This document shows, one piece after another, positions 17,125 to 27,324 of a DNA stretch of 64,000 bases. The DNA lies in the NCBI GenBank assembly GCA_022241475.1, contig JAKOMT010000004.1, positions 20,001-84,000 on the forward strand. Reading direction: 5' to 3'. Under the pieces are notes generated by a model, which searched no databases, was not told where the DNA came from, and saw only the letters and a list, made by a program, of their open reading frames with translations. A program made the position numbers and the translations under genes. Position 1 is the stretch's first letter; the number at the start of each line of letters is the position of its first letter. Origin of the DNA: Microvirga sp. Its GTDB lineage: Bacteria; Pseudomonadota; Alphaproteobacteria; Rhizobiales; Beijerinckiaceae.

Positions 17125-17955
17125 TCAGGTGGCGATGAACTTGAGGCGGTGCTCACGGTAATAATCGATGATCGCGGCCGCCGTTTCTTCGATCGAGCGT
17201 CGCGTGACGTCGATCATCGGCCAGCGGTTGCGCGCGAAGAGCCGGCGCGAGAACGCGATCTCCTCGGCGACCGCCTCTCGGTCCGTATATTCCGTGTTGT
17301 CGGAGGCGCGCAGGCTCAGGATCCGGTTTTCGCGGATCTGGACGATGCGCTCGGGCGAGGCGATCAATCCGACGATCAGCGGCTTTCTCGCCTCCTCGAT
17401 CTGCGGCGGAAGCGGGATGCCGGGAACCAACGGGATGTTGGCGGTCTTCAGACCGCGATTGGCCAGATAGATCGCGGTCGGCGTCTTCGAGGTGCGGCTG
17501 ACGCCGAGAAGCAGGACGTCGGCTTCCTCGATATCCTGCGGCAACTGGCCGTCGTCGTGCATCAGCGTGAAGTTCATCGCGTCGATGCGCTTGAAATACT
17601 CGGCGTTCAGCATGTGCTGCGCCCCGGGCCGGGCCGTCGAATGCGCGCCGAGATAAGCCTGGAAAAGCGAGTGCACCGGCGCGAGGACGGAAAGCGCCGG
17701 CGACCCGGTCTCCCGGCACGCCTCTTCGAGCCGCCCGGACAGGGCGGGATCGACGAGCGTGTAGAGGATGATGCCCGGCGCCGCCTCGATCTCGGCGATG
17801 ACGCGTTCGAGCTGCGAGGCGGATCGCACGAGCGGATAGACGTGTTCGATCGGCGAGACGCCGTCATATTGCGCGGTCGCGGCCCGGGCAACGGTGATCA
17901 GCGTCTCGCCGGTCGAATCGGAGACGAGATGAAGATGGAAATAGCTGCGCCCCAC
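17125..17955 (-). CDS. ppsR: PEP synthase/PPDK regulatory kinase-phosphorylase (DUF299)
   Basis: A 276-residue ADP-dependent kinase/phosphorylase (PPSR/PDRP, DUF299) that inactivates and reactivates pyruvate-phosphate dikinase or PEP synthase. [13 protein letters not shown] (residues 6-18) is the conserved N-terminus, and [17 protein letters not shown] (about 150) is its P-loop-like motif. GTG at 17955 is chosen because GGAGG lies five bases upstream and the length then matches the family. The frame runs on upstream through the origin region without support. Its homologue flanks the Caulobacter origin opposite hemE. Confidence 0.92.
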   Translation of the reverse strand: MGRSYFHLHLVSDSTGETLITVARAATAQYDGVSPIEHVYPLVRSASQLERVIAEIEAAPGIILYTLVDPALSGRLEEACRETGSPALSVLAPVHSLFQAYLGAHSTARPGAQHMLNAEYFKRIDAMNFTLMHDDGQLPQDIEEADVLLLGVSRTSKTPTAIYLANRGLKTANIPLVPGIPLPPQIEEARKPLIVGLIASPERIVQIRENRILSLRASDNTEYTDREAVAEEIAFSRRLFARNRWPMIDVTRRSIEETAAAIIDYYREHRLKFIAT

Positions 17956-18269
17956 ATCGGCCTCCGACAATCGCCCTGCGCAAGGGTTCCGTCGATCTGC
18001 ATTCCACGATGCGCGCGCCGCCGCAAGCGTCTCGCGCGCATGTCGGGCCGGCGCGAAGCCTTGGCGGATCGAGGCGACGGCGGTTCGACCCTCGCCTGGA
18101 CGCGGCCCCTGTGGACGAATGTGGGCGCTTCCGGCCGGCTCATCGAGCGACGGCTGAACGCGGGGACGGCGGTCCACAAATCCGATTCCGTGGGTCGTCC
18201 CGGCGGGACAATGTGAGAGTCGGGGGGCGGCGACCGTCTTGGCCGCGAGACGGCGACGCCTCCGGGTCG

Positions 18270-18284
18270 TTAACGGTTTGTTAA
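18270..18284 (+). promoter_or_regulatory. CtrA-type box in the origin region
   Basis: TTAA, seven bases (CGGTTTG), TTAA: an exact match to the CtrA consensus TTAA-N7-TTAA. In Caulobacter such boxes at the origin block replication and also serve the hemE promoter. Confidence 0.75.
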
Positions 18285-18402
18285 GGTTTCGAAAATCCTA
18301 ACGATCCATGTTCGTCTTCGTCCCGGCCTCGCGCGTCGTATCGATCGGAGGATCTGTGGAGAGCGTGTGGACGGTCTTGCGGCTGGGCCTTTCCCTCCCT
18401 CC

Positions 18403-18452
18403 AGAAAGAGAAAGAGAATCAGAAGATTCAATTTGATTATTTCTTTTAGAAG
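18403..18452. other. AT-rich, purine/pyrimidine-skewed candidate unwinding element
   Basis: About 50 bp that are mostly purine on the plus strand at first, then T-rich, inside an otherwise very GC-rich region. It contains GAATC and GATTC in inverted orientation four bases apart (18416-18429). It could also hold the hemE promoter. Confidence 0.55.
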
Positions 18453-18533
18453 GCCCCGCGATTGATCCGGGACCCTTCGAGCCCTATCCAGATATCCGTC
18501 GGACAGGACGACGGCGATCGAAAGGACATCACC

Positions 18534-19583
18534 TTGAGCGGCGAGGCGAAGCACGGACCCGATCGCGCGATCATGAAGGTTCTGGCCGGCGAGAGCGTCT
18601 GGCCGCCGCCGATCTGGATCATGCGGCAGGCCGGGCGATACCTGCCCGAATATCGCGAGATGCGCGCCCGGGCCGGCGGCTTTCTCGACATGTGCTACAA
18701 CCCGGACTTCGCCGTCGAGGTGACGCTGCAGCCGATCCGTCGCTTCGGCTTCGACGCCGCGATCATGTTCTCCGACATCCTCGTCGTCCCCCACGCGCTC
18801 GGTCAGAACGTCTGGTTCGCGGAAGGGGAAGGGCCTCGCCTCGACCCGATCGCCACCCTCGACGACGTCGCGCGGCTGGGCGAGCGCGATCCGCGCGAAC
18901 ATCTGGCTCCCGTCTTCGAGACCCTGCGCCGGCTTCGTCGCGAATTGCCGACCGGCACGACACTGCTCGGCTTTTGCGGCGCGCCGTGGACGGTCGCGAG
19001 CTACATGATCGCGGGCAAGAGCACCCCCGACCAGGCGCCGGCGCGGATCGCCGCCTATGCGGATCCCGCCTTCATGACGGCGCTGATCGACAAGCTCGTC
19101 GACACCTCGATCGACTATCTCGTGGCGCAGGTCGACGCCGGGGCCGACGCCGTCCAGATTTTCGAGAGTTTCGCCTCCGCCCTGTCGGCGCCCCTGTTCG
19201 AACCACTGTCGCTCGATCCGATCCGCCGAATCGTGACGGGACTGAAGGCGCGTCGTCCGCAGGCGCGGGTCATCGTCTTCCTGCGCGGCGGCGGGCCGAA
19301 CCTCGCCCGGTTGATCGAGGCGGGCTTCGCCGACGCCGTCGCCCTCGACTGGTCGCTCGATCTCGCCCGCGCGTTGCCCGGAATTCCGGCGAACCTCCCG
19401 ACGCAGGGCAATCTCGATCCGCTCGCCCTGGTCGCCGGGGGGAACGCGCTCGATTCCGGCGTCGACGCTGTCCTTTCCGCCACGAAGGGTCGGCCTCACA
19501 TTTTCAATCTCGGCCACGGCATCGTGCCGCAGACGCCGGTCGCGCATGTCGAGAGGCTCGTCGCGCGGGTCCGCGGCGCATGA
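18534..19583 (+). CDS. hemE: Uroporphyrinogen decarboxylase
   Basis: A 349-residue enzyme that decarboxylates uroporphyrinogen III to coproporphyrinogen III in heme synthesis. WIMRQAGRYLPEYR (about residues 27-40) is the active-site signature, FSDILVVPHALG follows, and GFCGAPWTVASYM is the second signature. TTG at 18534 is chosen because AAAGGA lies seven bases upstream and the length fits the family. An in-frame TTG at 18462 would run into the AT-rich element. The stop overlaps the hemJ start (ATGA). Confidence 0.94.
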   Translation: MSGEAKHGPDRAIMKVLAGESVWPPPIWIMRQAGRYLPEYREMRARAGGFLDMCYNPDFAVEVTLQPIRRFGFDAAIMFSDILVVPHALGQNVWFAEGEGPRLDPIATLDDVARLGERDPREHLAPVFETLRRLRRELPTGTTLLGFCGAPWTVASYMIAGKSTPDQAPARIAAYADPAFMTALIDKLVDTSIDYLVAQVDAGADAVQIFESFASALSAPLFEPLSLDPIRRIVTGLKARRPQARVIVFLRGGGPNLARLIEAGFADAVALDWSLDLARALPGIPANLPTQGNLDPLALVAGGNALDSGVDAVLSATKGRPHIFNLGHGIVPQTPVAHVERLVARVRGA

Positions 19584-20014
19584 GCGATCCCTATCTCTGG
19601 CTGAAATGGATCCACGTTCTCGCCATCATCTCCTGGATGGCGGCGATGCTCTACCTGCCGCGCCTGTTCGTCTATCACGTGGACGCCGAGCCCGGATCGA
19701 CCCAGTCCGAGACTTTCAAGGTGATGGAGCGGCGCCTGCTGAAGGCCATCGCCACGCCCGCCATGATCGTGTCGTTCGCCACCGGGATCGCGCTCGGCTG
19801 GATGGCGGGGTACTGGAGTTCCGGCTGGCTGCACGGCAAGACGTTGCTCGTCGTCTTGCTCGCGGCCTGTCATGGTTATCTCGCGCGCAGCGTCAGGACA
19901 TTCGCCGCCGATGGAAACATCCGGAGCGGAGCCCATTTTCGCGTCGTGAACGAAATTCCGACGGTTCTGATGATGGGCGTGGTCTTTTTCGTCATCTTCA
20001 AGCCATTTTCCTGA
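19580..20014 (+). CDS. hemJ: Protoporphyrinogen oxidase HemJ
   Basis: A 144-residue membrane protein of the UPF0093/HemJ family, which oxidises protoporphyrinogen IX to protoporphyrin IX. Four hydrophobic helices are visible. WIHVLAIISWMAAMLYLPRLFVYH contains the conserved early histidine of this heme-binding family in its first half, and the C-terminal NEIPTVLMMGVVFFVI is typical. Its ATG overlaps the hemE stop, giving a coupled pair of heme-pathway genes. Confidence 0.92.
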   Translation: MSDPYLWLKWIHVLAIISWMAAMLYLPRLFVYHVDAEPGSTQSETFKVMERRLLKAIATPAMIVSFATGIALGWMAGYWSSGWLHGKTLLVVLLAACHGYLARSVRTFAADGNIRSGAHFRVVNEIPTVLMMGVVFFVIFKPFS

Positions 20015-20255
20015 CTACGATTGGGCTTGTGGTCTGGCGCGAATCCGGGTAAGCGTTTTTTCCCTCCAAGTTCGCCGGGTCGCGTTTCGCGAATCCCTAC
20101 GGCGTATCCCGAACAGATTTCATCAAAGCGCGTGGCCGCGTGAGCGTATCAGGTTACGCGGGACGGTTTCTCCGCAAACCCGGTGGATCCTCGTTGCGTC
20201 CTGCTGCGGCGTCTTCATCCTTCCTTCCCCTAAACTGCATTGAGAGTGTTTCCTG

Positions 20256-21521
20256 ATGAGGGAAATCAAACTTCAGGAACTGAAATCCAAGTCCGCAACG
20301 GATCTCACGACCTTCGCCGAAGAGCTGGAAGTCGAGAACGCCAGCACGATGCGACGTCAGGAGCTGATGTTCGCGATCCTCAAGCAACTGGCCACGCGCG
20401 ACGTCGAGATCATCGGCGAAGGCGTCGTCGAGGTGCTCCAGGACGGTTTCGGATTTCTGCGGTCCTCCGAATCGAACTATCTGCCCGGTCCCGACGACAT
20501 CTACATCTCGCCCTCGCAGATCCGACGCTTCGGCCTGCGCACGGGCGACACCGTCGAGGGGCCGATCCGGGGACCGAAGGAGGGCGAGCGCTATTTCGCG
20601 CTGCTCAAGGTCAGCACGGTCAATTTCGAGGATCCCGACAAGGTCCGCCACAAGGTTCATTTCGACAATTTGACGCCGCTCTATCCCGACGAGCGTCTCA
20701 AGCTCGAGACCGGCGATCCGACGCGGAAGGATTATTCGGCGAGGATCATCGACATCGTCGCGCCGATCGGCAAAGGCCAGCGCGCCCTGATCGTCGCCCC
20801 GCCGCGCACCGGCAAGACCGTTCTTCTGCAGAACATCGCCCAATCGATCACCAGCAACCATCCGGAATGCTACCTGATCGTGCTGCTCATCGACGAGCGG
20901 CCGGAGGAAGTGACCGACATGGAGCGCTCGGTGAAGGGCGAGGTCATCGCCTCGACCTTCGACGAGCCGGCGACGCGCCACGTCCAGGTCGCGGAGATGG
21001 TGATCGAGAAGGCCAAGCGCCTCGTCGAGCACGGCCGCGACGTCGTCATCCTGCTCGATTCGATCACGCGTCTGGGGCGCGCCTACAACACCGTCGTTCC
21101 CTCCTCGGGCAAGGTCCTGACGGGCGGCGTCGACGCGAACGCGCTGCAGCGTCCCAAGCGCTTCTTCGGCGCGGCCCGCAACATCGAGGAAGGCGGCTCG
21201 CTGACGATCATCGCGACGGCGCTGATCGATACGGGCTCGCGCATGGACGAGGTGATCTTCGAGGAGTTCAAGGGCACGGGCAATTCCGAGATCATCCTCG
21301 ACCGCAAGGTGTCCGACAAGCGCACCTTCCCGGCGCTCGACATCACCCGGTCGGGCACGCGCAAGGAAGAGCTGCTGGTGCAGCCGGACGTTCTCAAGAA
21401 GATGTACGTCCTGCGCCGCATCCTCAACCCGATGGGAACGATCGACGCGATCGAGTTCCTGCTCGACAAGCTGCGCGCCACGAAGTCGAATTCCGACTTC
21501 TTCGACTCGATGAACACGTAA
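20256..21521 (+). CDS. rho: Transcription termination factor Rho
   Basis: A 421-residue hexameric RNA-dependent ATPase that ends transcription. The N-terminal Rho domain ([12 protein letters not shown]) is followed by the cold-shock-like RNA-binding domain ([14 protein letters not shown]). The ATPase core has Walker A at about 181-188 ([11 protein letters not shown]), Walker [11 protein letters not shown], and the Q/R-loop region [18 protein letters not shown]. The length is usual for alphaproteobacteria. It is preceded by a 241-bp gap after hemJ, so it likely has its own promoter, and is followed by mnmE. Confidence 0.96.
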   Translation: MREIKLQELKSKSATDLTTFAEELEVENASTMRRQELMFAILKQLATRDVEIIGEGVVEVLQDGFGFLRSSESNYLPGPDDIYISPSQIRRFGLRTGDTVEGPIRGPKEGERYFALLKVSTVNFEDPDKVRHKVHFDNLTPLYPDERLKLETGDPTRKDYSARIIDIVAPIGKGQRALIVAPPRTGKTVLLQNIAQSITSNHPECYLIVLLIDERPEEVTDMERSVKGEVIASTFDEPATRHVQVAEMVIEKAKRLVEHGRDVVILLDSITRLGRAYNTVVPSSGKVLTGGVDANALQRPKRFFGAARNIEEGGSLTIIATALIDTGSRMDEVIFEEFKGTGNSEIILDRKVSDKRTFPALDITRSGTRKEELLVQPDVLKKMYVLRRILNPMGTIDAIEFLLDKLRATKSNSDFFDSMNT

Positions 21522-21549
21522 GGCCCGGCCAAGCCGGGACTTCAAGGCG

Positions 21550-22869
21550 ATGTCCGACCTTCTTTCGAGCCCGGACACGATCTACGCGCCGGCCTCCGGC
21601 TTCGGTCGGGCGGCCGTCTGCGTCGTGCGCGTATCCGGGCCGAACGTGCGCGACATTCTCGCGCGCGTCGCCGGAGGCGCGCCGGAGCCTCGACGCATGA
21701 GCCTTCGCCGGCTGGTCGATCCGCAAAGCGGCGAGGCCCTCGACGAGGCTCTGGTCGTCTGGTTTCCGGGGCCGAATTCCTTCACCGGCGAAGATCAGGC
21801 GGAACTGCAGATTCACGGCGGGCTCGCGGTGCGACAGGCCGTGCTCGCGGCGCTCTCGTCGATCGAGGGCTGCCGGCCGGCGGAGCCGGGCGAATTCACC
21901 CGCCGCGCCTTCCTCGCCGGCCGCATGGACCTGACTGCGGTCGAAGGCCTCGCCGATCTCGTCGACGCGGAGACCGAGGGCCAGCGCCGGCAGGCCTTGC
22001 GCCAGCTCGAAGGCGGCCTCGGCGCGCTCGCGGAAGTCTGGCGCTCCGAACTGATTCGCATCCAGGCCCTGCTGGAGGCGGCGCTCGATTTCGCCGACGA
22101 GGGCGACGTTCCCGACACGCTGGAGGAGGAGGCGCGCGAAGGCGCCATTCGGCTGGCCGGCGCGATTGAAGGACTTCTCGCCGAGGGGGGTCGCGGCGAG
22201 CGCCTGCGCGAAGGCTTCCACGTCGTCCTCGCCGGGCCGCCGAACGCGGGAAAGTCCACTCTCATCAATGCGTTGGCTCGCCGCGACGTAGCGATTGTCT
22301 CGGCGGTTCCGGGCACGACGCGCGACGTCATCGAGACGCGCTGCGATCTCGACGGGCTGCCGGTGATCTTCGCCGATACGGCCGGCTTGCGCGAGACGGC
22401 TGAACTCGTAGAGCGCGAAGGCGTCGCCCGCGCCCGCGGACGCATCGATCAGGCGGACCTCGTCCTCTGGCTCGACCCGGCCGACGATCCCTCCCCGCCA
22501 CCGGTCGATCTCGGTCGTCAGCTTCACGTCGTGACGAAGATCGATCTCGCGGTCGGGGGAGCGATCGCCGATTCCGACGCTGCGATTTCAGCGGAGACCG
22601 GCGAGGGTCTTCCGGCTTTGCTGGATGCGATCGCGAATGCCGCGCGCGAAGCGTTGGGCGCCGGAGACGCGCTCGTAACGCGGGAGCGCCACCGCGTCGC
22701 GCTGGACGAGGCGCGCGCGGCGATTCTGCGCGGCGTCGCGGTCCTCGAGACCGAGCTCTTCGCGGAGGAGATCAGGCTTGCTGCGCGGGCGCTCGGGCGT
22801 ATCAGCGGGAGAGTTGACGTCGAAGATGTTCTCGATCGGCTGTTCTCGGCGTTCTGCATCGGGAAGTAG
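21550..22869 (+). CDS. mnmE: tRNA uridine-5-carboxymethylaminomethyl GTPase MnmE
   Basis: A 439-residue GTPase that, with MnmG, modifies U34 of several tRNAs. Residues 1-118 form the tetrahydrofolate-binding domain (DTIYAPASGFGRAAVCVVRVSG). The G domain has its P-loop at about 228-235 (GPPNAGKSTLINAL), G3 as DTAG, and switch sequence GTTRD. The C-terminus is FCIGK, with the catalytic cysteine. A perfect parS site begins four bases after its stop. mnmG follows in the same direction. Confidence 0.96.
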   Translation: MSDLLSSPDTIYAPASGFGRAAVCVVRVSGPNVRDILARVAGGAPEPRRMSLRRLVDPQSGEALDEALVVWFPGPNSFTGEDQAELQIHGGLAVRQAVLAALSSIEGCRPAEPGEFTRRAFLAGRMDLTAVEGLADLVDAETEGQRRQALRQLEGGLGALAEVWRSELIRIQALLEAALDFADEGDVPDTLEEEAREGAIRLAGAIEGLLAEGGRGERLREGFHVVLAGPPNAGKSTLINALARRDVAIVSAVPGTTRDVIETRCDLDGLPVIFADTAGLRETAELVEREGVARARGRIDQADLVLWLDPADDPSPPPVDLGRQLHVVTKIDLAVGGAIADSDAAISAETGEGLPALLDAIANAAREALGAGDALVTRERHRVALDEARAAILRGVAVLETELFAEEIRLAARALGRISGRVDVEDVLDRLFSAFCIGK

Positions 22870-22872
22870 GCA

Positions 22873-22888
22873 TGTTTCACGTGAAACA
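22873..22888 (+). promoter_or_regulatory. parS: parS site 1 (intergenic)
   Basis: A perfect 16-bp palindrome TGTTTCACGTGAAACA, identical to the canonical ParB-binding parS, in the mnmE-mnmG gap. Confidence 0.95.
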
Positions 22889-22986
22889 GGCGCCAGCACG
22901 GGCCGGGCTTTGTCGCGCGGGCTGTTCGGTGTATGCAGCAATGCGCATAGATTGATGGCGGTCGCCGGCCGCCCGGAGACTAGACG

Positions 22987-24864
22987 ATGACCTATGACGT
23001 GATTGTGGTCGGCGGCGGGCATGCCGGTACGGAAGCGGCGGCCGCCGCCGCGCGTATGGGCGCGCGCACGGCGCTCGTGACCCATCGCCACGATACCATC
23101 GGCGTTATGTCCTGCAATCCGGCCATCGGCGGGCTCGGGAAGGGCCATCTCGTGCGCGAGATCGACGCGCTTGATGGTCTGATGGGGCGCGTCGCGGACC
23201 GTGCGGGAATTCAGTTTCGACTGCTCAACCGGCGCAAGGGTCCCGCGGTGCGGGGGCCGCGCACACAAGCCGACAGGCGGCTGTATGCGGCGGCGATGCA
23301 GGACGAAATCTCGGCCATCCGGGGTCTGGACGTGATCGAGGGCGAGGCTGTCGATCTCACCATAGACGCTGGCCGGGTCTCGGCGCTCGCCCTCGGCGAT
23401 GGTCGAGTGTTGTTGACGGGCGCCGTCGTGATCACGACCGGGACGTTTCTGCGCGGTCTCATTCATATCGGCGAGGTCAAAATTCCCGCCGGTCGGATGG
23501 GGGAGGCGCCGTCAATGGGGCTGTCCGCCGCGTTCGAGCGCTTCGGCTTCGCGCTCGGACGTCTGAAAACCGGGACGCCTGCCCGCCTCGACGGGCGCAG
23601 TATCGACTGGGCCGGACTTGACCGCCAGGAGGCGGACGACGAGCCCGTTGCGTTCTCGACGATGACCGATCGGATCGTGACGCCCCAGATCGCCTGCGGC
23701 GTCACGCGGACGACGCCCGCTGTTCACGCGCTGATCCGCGACAACCTGCACCGGGCGCCGATGTATTCCGGCGATATTTCCGGCACGGGCCCGCGCTATT
23801 GCCCCTCGATCGAGGATAAGGTCGTGCGCTTCGGCGAGCGCGACGGTCATCAGATCTTTCTGGAGCCCGAAGGCCTTGACGACCCGACGGTCTATCCCAA
23901 TGGGATATCGACGTCGCTGCCCGAGGACGTACAGCGCGCGATGATCGCCGCGATTCCCGGGCTGGAGAAGGCGCGTATCCTTCGGCCGGGATACGCGATC
24001 GAGTATGACTACATTGATCCGCGAGAGCTTCGCGCCACGCTGGAGACTCGCTCCGTCAAGGGGTTGTTCCTCGCAGGGCAGATCAACGGCACGACGGGTT
24101 ATGAGGAGGCCGGGGCGCAGGGGCTCGTGGCGGGACTGAACGCAGCCCGACGCGCATCCGGCGCCGACGGGGTCGTCTTCGACCGGGCGCAGTCCTATAT
24201 CGGCGTTCTGGTCGACGATCTCGTCACGCGCGGCGTCAGCGAGCCTTATCGCATGTTCACCTCGCGCTCCGAGTATCGTCTGAGTCTGCGCATCGACAAC
24301 GCCGACGAGCGGCTGACGCCCCACGGGCTCGGGCTTGGCTGCGTCGGGCCTGCGCGAGCGGCGCGTTTCGAGCGCGACCGCGGAGCTCTGGCGGGTGCGC
24401 GGCGTCTGCTCGACGAGCGCAGCCTCACGCCGCAGGAAGCGGCCCGCCATGGTGTCTCGCTCAATCGTGACGGCGTGCGTCGCACCGCCTATCAGCTGCT
24501 CGCCTATCCCGATGTCGACTGGACCAGACTCGCGGCCATCTGGCCGGATCTCGGCAGCGTTCCGCGCGCCGTCGCGGATCGGCTCTCGACGGACGCCACC
24601 TACGCGGTTTATCTGGAGCGCCAGAATGTCGATATCGCCGCGTTCCGCCGCGATGAAAGCGTGGCGCTTGCAGATGAACTCGATTTCTCGACGATTTCAG
24701 GCCTTTCGAACGAGTTGCGCGTAAAGCTCGATCGAGTGCGCCCGGGCACTTTGGGGCAGGCCGCCCGGATCGAAGGCATGACGCCGGCAGCGATCACGTT
24801 GCTCGCTGGACATGCGCGCAAGCGCCGGGTCGCGATTTCGGAGGACGTCGATGCGGCCGAGTAA
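22987..24864 (+). CDS. mnmG: tRNA uridine-5-carboxymethylaminomethyl enzyme MnmG
   Basis: A 625-residue FAD enzyme, partner of MnmE in forming cmnm5U34. The FAD fold is [19 protein letters not shown] (residues 6-24). [23 protein letters not shown] is a family signature in the first quarter. [15 protein letters not shown] and [20 protein letters not shown] follow. The C-terminal helical domain binds MnmE ([13 protein letters not shown]). The 3' end overlaps the rsmG start by 14 bases, so the two are coupled. Confidence 0.96.
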   Translation: MTYDVIVVGGGHAGTEAAAAAARMGARTALVTHRHDTIGVMSCNPAIGGLGKGHLVREIDALDGLMGRVADRAGIQFRLLNRRKGPAVRGPRTQADRRLYAAAMQDEISAIRGLDVIEGEAVDLTIDAGRVSALALGDGRVLLTGAVVITTGTFLRGLIHIGEVKIPAGRMGEAPSMGLSAAFERFGFALGRLKTGTPARLDGRSIDWAGLDRQEADDEPVAFSTMTDRIVTPQIACGVTRTTPAVHALIRDNLHRAPMYSGDISGTGPRYCPSIEDKVVRFGERDGHQIFLEPEGLDDPTVYPNGISTSLPEDVQRAMIAAIPGLEKARILRPGYAIEYDYIDPRELRATLETRSVKGLFLAGQINGTTGYEEAGAQGLVAGLNAARRASGADGVVFDRAQSYIGVLVDDLVTRGVSEPYRMFTSRSEYRLSLRIDNADERLTPHGLGLGCVGPARAARFERDRGALAGARRLLDERSLTPQEAARHGVSLNRDGVRRTAYQLLAYPDVDWTRLAAIWPDLGSVPRAVADRLSTDATYAVYLERQNVDIAAFRRDESVALADELDFSTISGLSNELRVKLDRVRPGTLGQAARIEGMTPAAITLLAGHARKRRVAISEDVDAAE

Positions 24865-25519
24865 ACCGGGCGTTCCGACCGTGGATGATGCGGCGGCGGC
24901 GCTCGCGCCGTTCCGTGTTTCACGTGAAACGCGGGCCCGCTTGCAGACCGTCGTCGAAGAACTCACGCGGTGGCAGAAGGCGCAGAATCTCGTCGGCCCG
25001 TCGACGCTGGCGCAGGTTTGGTCGCGTCACATCGCTGACTCGCTGCAGCTCGTCGCGCTCGCGCCTGACGCCCGCCGGTGGCTCGATCTCGGATCCGGCG
25101 CCGGGTTCCCCGGGCTCGTTATCGCGATCGCCCTGATGGAGGCTGCTCCAGACGAGCCAAAGGCGGTGGTTCACTGCGTCGAGTCCAACGCCAAAAAGTG
25201 CGCCTTCATCCGCCACGCAGCGCGGCTGACCGGCGCCCCGGTCGACGTGCACAACGCGCGGATCGAATCGGTGATCGGCGGCTTCGTCGGCAGCGTCGAC
25301 GTTGTGACCGCCCGCGCGCTCGCTCCCCTGGCGCAGCTTCTCGACTGGACGTTTCCCTTGTTGACAAGTGGAGCGGTCGGCCTGTTTCCCAAGGGCGATC
25401 AGGCGAGCGCCGAATTGACCGAGGCCCGGAAATCCTCGACATTCACCGTGGACGAATTCCCCAGCGCGACCGATCCGCGCGGCAGGATCCTGCGGATCGC
25501 GACGCTCGCGCCGACCTGA
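24851..25519 (+). CDS. rsmG: 16S rRNA m7G527 methyltransferase RsmG
   Basis: A 222-residue SAM-dependent methyltransferase (GidB) that makes m7G527 in 16S rRNA. The SAM motif is [14 protein letters not shown] (about 77-90). [20 protein letters not shown] precedes it, as in the family. The ATG at 24851 is chosen because GGAGG lies seven bases upstream. A near-perfect parS site is embedded in codons 22-27, forcing the peptide VSRET. It is part of the mnmE-mnmG-rsmG-parA-parB run. Confidence 0.94.
   Translation: MRPSKPGVPTVDDAAAALAPFRVSRETRARLQTVVEELTRWQKAQNLVGPSTLAQVWSRHIADSLQLVALAPDARRWLDLGSGAGFPGLVIAIALMEAAPDEPKAVVHCVESNAKKCAFIRHAARLTGAPVDVHNARIESVIGGFVGSVDVVTARALAPLAQLLDWTFPLLTSGAVGLFPKGDQASAELTEARKSSTFTVDEFPSATDPRGRILRIATLAPT
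24916..24931 (+). promoter_or_regulatory. parS: parS site 2 (inside rsmG)
   Basis: Fifteen of sixteen bases match the canonical parS palindrome. Only the last base is G instead of A. Confidence 0.85.
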
Positions 25520-25536
25520 AACGCGAGATTGACGAC

Positions 25537-26403
25537 ATGACCATCATCAACGCCGACGACACCGTCGAGGCGCGGGCCGGCGTGGAGGCTCCGCGCGGCG
25601 GGCGTCCGCGCGTGCTTGCTTTGGCGAACCAGAAGGGCGGCGTGGGCAAGACGACGACGGCGATCAATCTCGGCACGGCGTTGGCGGCGATCGGCGAGAA
25701 GGTTCTGATCATCGATCTCGACCCGCAGGGCAACGCCTCGACCGGGCTCGGTATCGACCAGAAGATGCGCCTGTCCTCCACTTATCACGTTCTCGCCGGC
25801 GAGGTGGATCTGCGCTCCGCGATTCTCGAGACCGCCGTGCCGCGTCTGCACGTCGCGCCCTCGACGCTCGATCTCCTGGGCGTCGAGCTCGAAATCGCGC
25901 GGGAGCGCAACCGCGCCCATCGCCTGCGCCTTGCGATCGAAGGGCTCGCCGTCGGCGATCATATCCGCGCCGATCCCTACACCTACGTGCTGATCGATTG
26001 CCCGCCCTCGCTGAATCTTCTCACGATCAACGCGCTCGCTGCGGCGGACGCGGTGCTCGTGCCGCTGCAATGCGAGTTCTTCGCGCTCGAAGGTCTGGGG
26101 CAGCTCTTGCGCACGGTCGAGCAGGTGCGAAACACCGTCAATCCGCGTCTCGAGATCCAGGGCGTCGTGCTGACCATGTACGATCCGCGCAACAATCTCT
26201 CGGGCCAGGTCGTCGCGGATGTGCGCGAGTACCTCGGTCCAAAAGTGTTCGAGACGATGATCCCGCGCAATGTCCGGGTCTCGGAAGCGCCGTCATACGG
26301 CAAGCCGGTGCTGCTCTACGATTTGAAATGCGCCGGCTCGCAGGCCTATCTGCGGTTGGCGTCGGAAGTGATCCAACGTGAACGTCTCATGCGGGCGGCG
26401 TGA
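25537..26403 (+). CDS. parA: Chromosome partitioning ATPase ParA
   Basis: A 288-residue Walker-type ATPase that moves ParB-parS complexes over the nucleoid. The deviant Walker A motif is NQKGGVGKTT (residues 31-40) with the signature lysine. DLDPQGNASTGLG and IDCPPSLNLLTINAL are the A' and Walker B motifs. The first 24 residues are a short variable extension. The ATG at 25537 follows the rsmG stop by 17 bases. The longer open frame upstream lies inside rsmG and is rejected. The C-terminal half carries VLTMYDPRNNLSGQVV, typical of chromosomal ParA/Soj. Confidence 0.95.
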   Translation: MTIINADDTVEARAGVEAPRGGRPRVLALANQKGGVGKTTTAINLGTALAAIGEKVLIIDLDPQGNASTGLGIDQKMRLSSTYHVLAGEVDLRSAILETAVPRLHVAPSTLDLLGVELEIARERNRAHRLRLAIEGLAVGDHIRADPYTYVLIDCPPSLNLLTINALAAADAVLVPLQCEFFALEGLGQLLRTVEQVRNTVNPRLEIQGVVLTMYDPRNNLSGQVVADVREYLGPKVFETMIPRNVRVSEAPSYGKPVLLYDLKCAGSQAYLRLASEVIQRERLMRAA

Positions 26404-26427
26404 CGGGCCGCGAGGAAGGCGATCGAC

Positions 26428-27315
26428 ATGGCGGATGAATTCGGTAAGGCGAGACTCGGACGCGGTCTCGCGGCCCTGATCGGCGATATGGGCGACGAGA
26501 GCATGCCGGAGCGCGGCCGCGGACAGCGACGCATTCCGGTGGAGTTTCTGCGGCCCAATCCGCGCAATCCCCGCAAGCGTTTTGCGGACGAAGATCTCGA
26601 CGATCTCGCCGGCTCGATCAAGGAGCGCGGCGTCATCCAGCCGATCGTCGTGCGTCCGATCCCCAATCTCGCCGACGCCTACGAAATCATCGCCGGCGAG
26701 CGTCGCTGGCGTGCGGCCCAGCGCGCCGGCCTCCACGACGTGCCGATCGTCGTGCTGGATGTCGACGACCGGACGTCGCTCGAATTCGCAATCGTCGAGA
26801 ACGTGCAGCGCGCGGATCTCAACCCGGTCGAAGAGGCCGGCGGCTACGAGCGGCTGATGGCGGAATTCGGGTATTCGCAGTCGGATCTGGCGCAGATCAT
26901 CGGCAAGAGCCGCAGCCACGTCGCCAACACGCTGCGTCTGCTCAAGCTGCCCGACAGCGTGCGCAAGCTGCTGGAGACGGGCGAGCTGACGGCCGGTCAT
27001 GGACGCGCGCTTCTGGGAGTCGCCGACCCGGAGGCAGCCGCCCGGCGCATCGTCGACAAGGGCATGAGCGTGCGCGACGTCGAAAGTCTGGCGCGCGGCG
27101 ACGACGATGAACCCCCGGCCGATGGGGCGACCGCAAGAGGTCCTAGCCGCGAGAAGGACGCCGACACCAGAGCGCTCGAGCAGGCGCTTGCGGATGTCCT
27201 CGGATTGCGCGTGACGATCTCGCACAAGGGACGTGGCGGCGAACTGCGGATCGGCTATGGCGATCTCGATCAGCTCGACGGGTTGTGCCGCAAGCTGCGC
27301 GACGCGACGCAATAG
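26428..27315 (+). CDS. parB: Chromosome partitioning protein ParB
   Basis: A 295-residue parS-binding CTPase. The N-terminus KARLGRGLAALIGD is the conserved ParA-stimulating motif. The CTP-binding segment GERRWRAAQRAG is at about residues 90-101 (GERRxR box). The helix-turn-helix (SQSDLAQIIGKSRSHVANTLRLLKLP) spans about 148-173. A basic linker and C-terminal dimerisation domain (RVTISHKGRGGELRIGYGDLDQL) close the protein. Three parS sites lie within 5.5 kb. Confidence 0.95.
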   Translation: MADEFGKARLGRGLAALIGDMGDESMPERGRGQRRIPVEFLRPNPRNPRKRFADEDLDDLAGSIKERGVIQPIVVRPIPNLADAYEIIAGERRWRAAQRAGLHDVPIVVLDVDDRTSLEFAIVENVQRADLNPVEEAGGYERLMAEFGYSQSDLAQIIGKSRSHVANTLRLLKLPDSVRKLLETGELTAGHGRALLGVADPEAAARRIVDKGMSVRDVESLARGDDDEPPADGATARGPSREKDADTRALEQALADVLGLRVTISHKGRGGELRIGYGDLDQLDGLCRKLRDATQ

Positions 27316-27324
27316 GCGGCGCGA

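Larger units (their letters stand above)
17956..18533. other. oriC: Putative chromosomal replication origin (oriC)
   Basis: A 578-bp gene-free region between divergent ppsR and hemE, the position of the Caulobacter origin. It contains a perfect CtrA-type box (18270-18284), four DnaA-box-like TGTGGA/TCCACA cores (18110, 18173, 18355, 18366), an AT-rich stretch suited to unwinding (18403-18452), and four GANTC methylation sites (18184, 18217, 18416, 18425), the last two forming an inverted pair. The TGTGGA cores do not extend to the full TGTGGATAA box. Flanking genes run away from it on both sides. Function is inferred from order and motifs. Confidence 0.78.

Noticed and set aside
18462..18533. 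Upstream TTG at 18462 as hemE start
   Set aside because: It lacks a ribosome site and would extend the protein into the AT-rich origin element. TTG 18534 has AAAGGA at the right distance.
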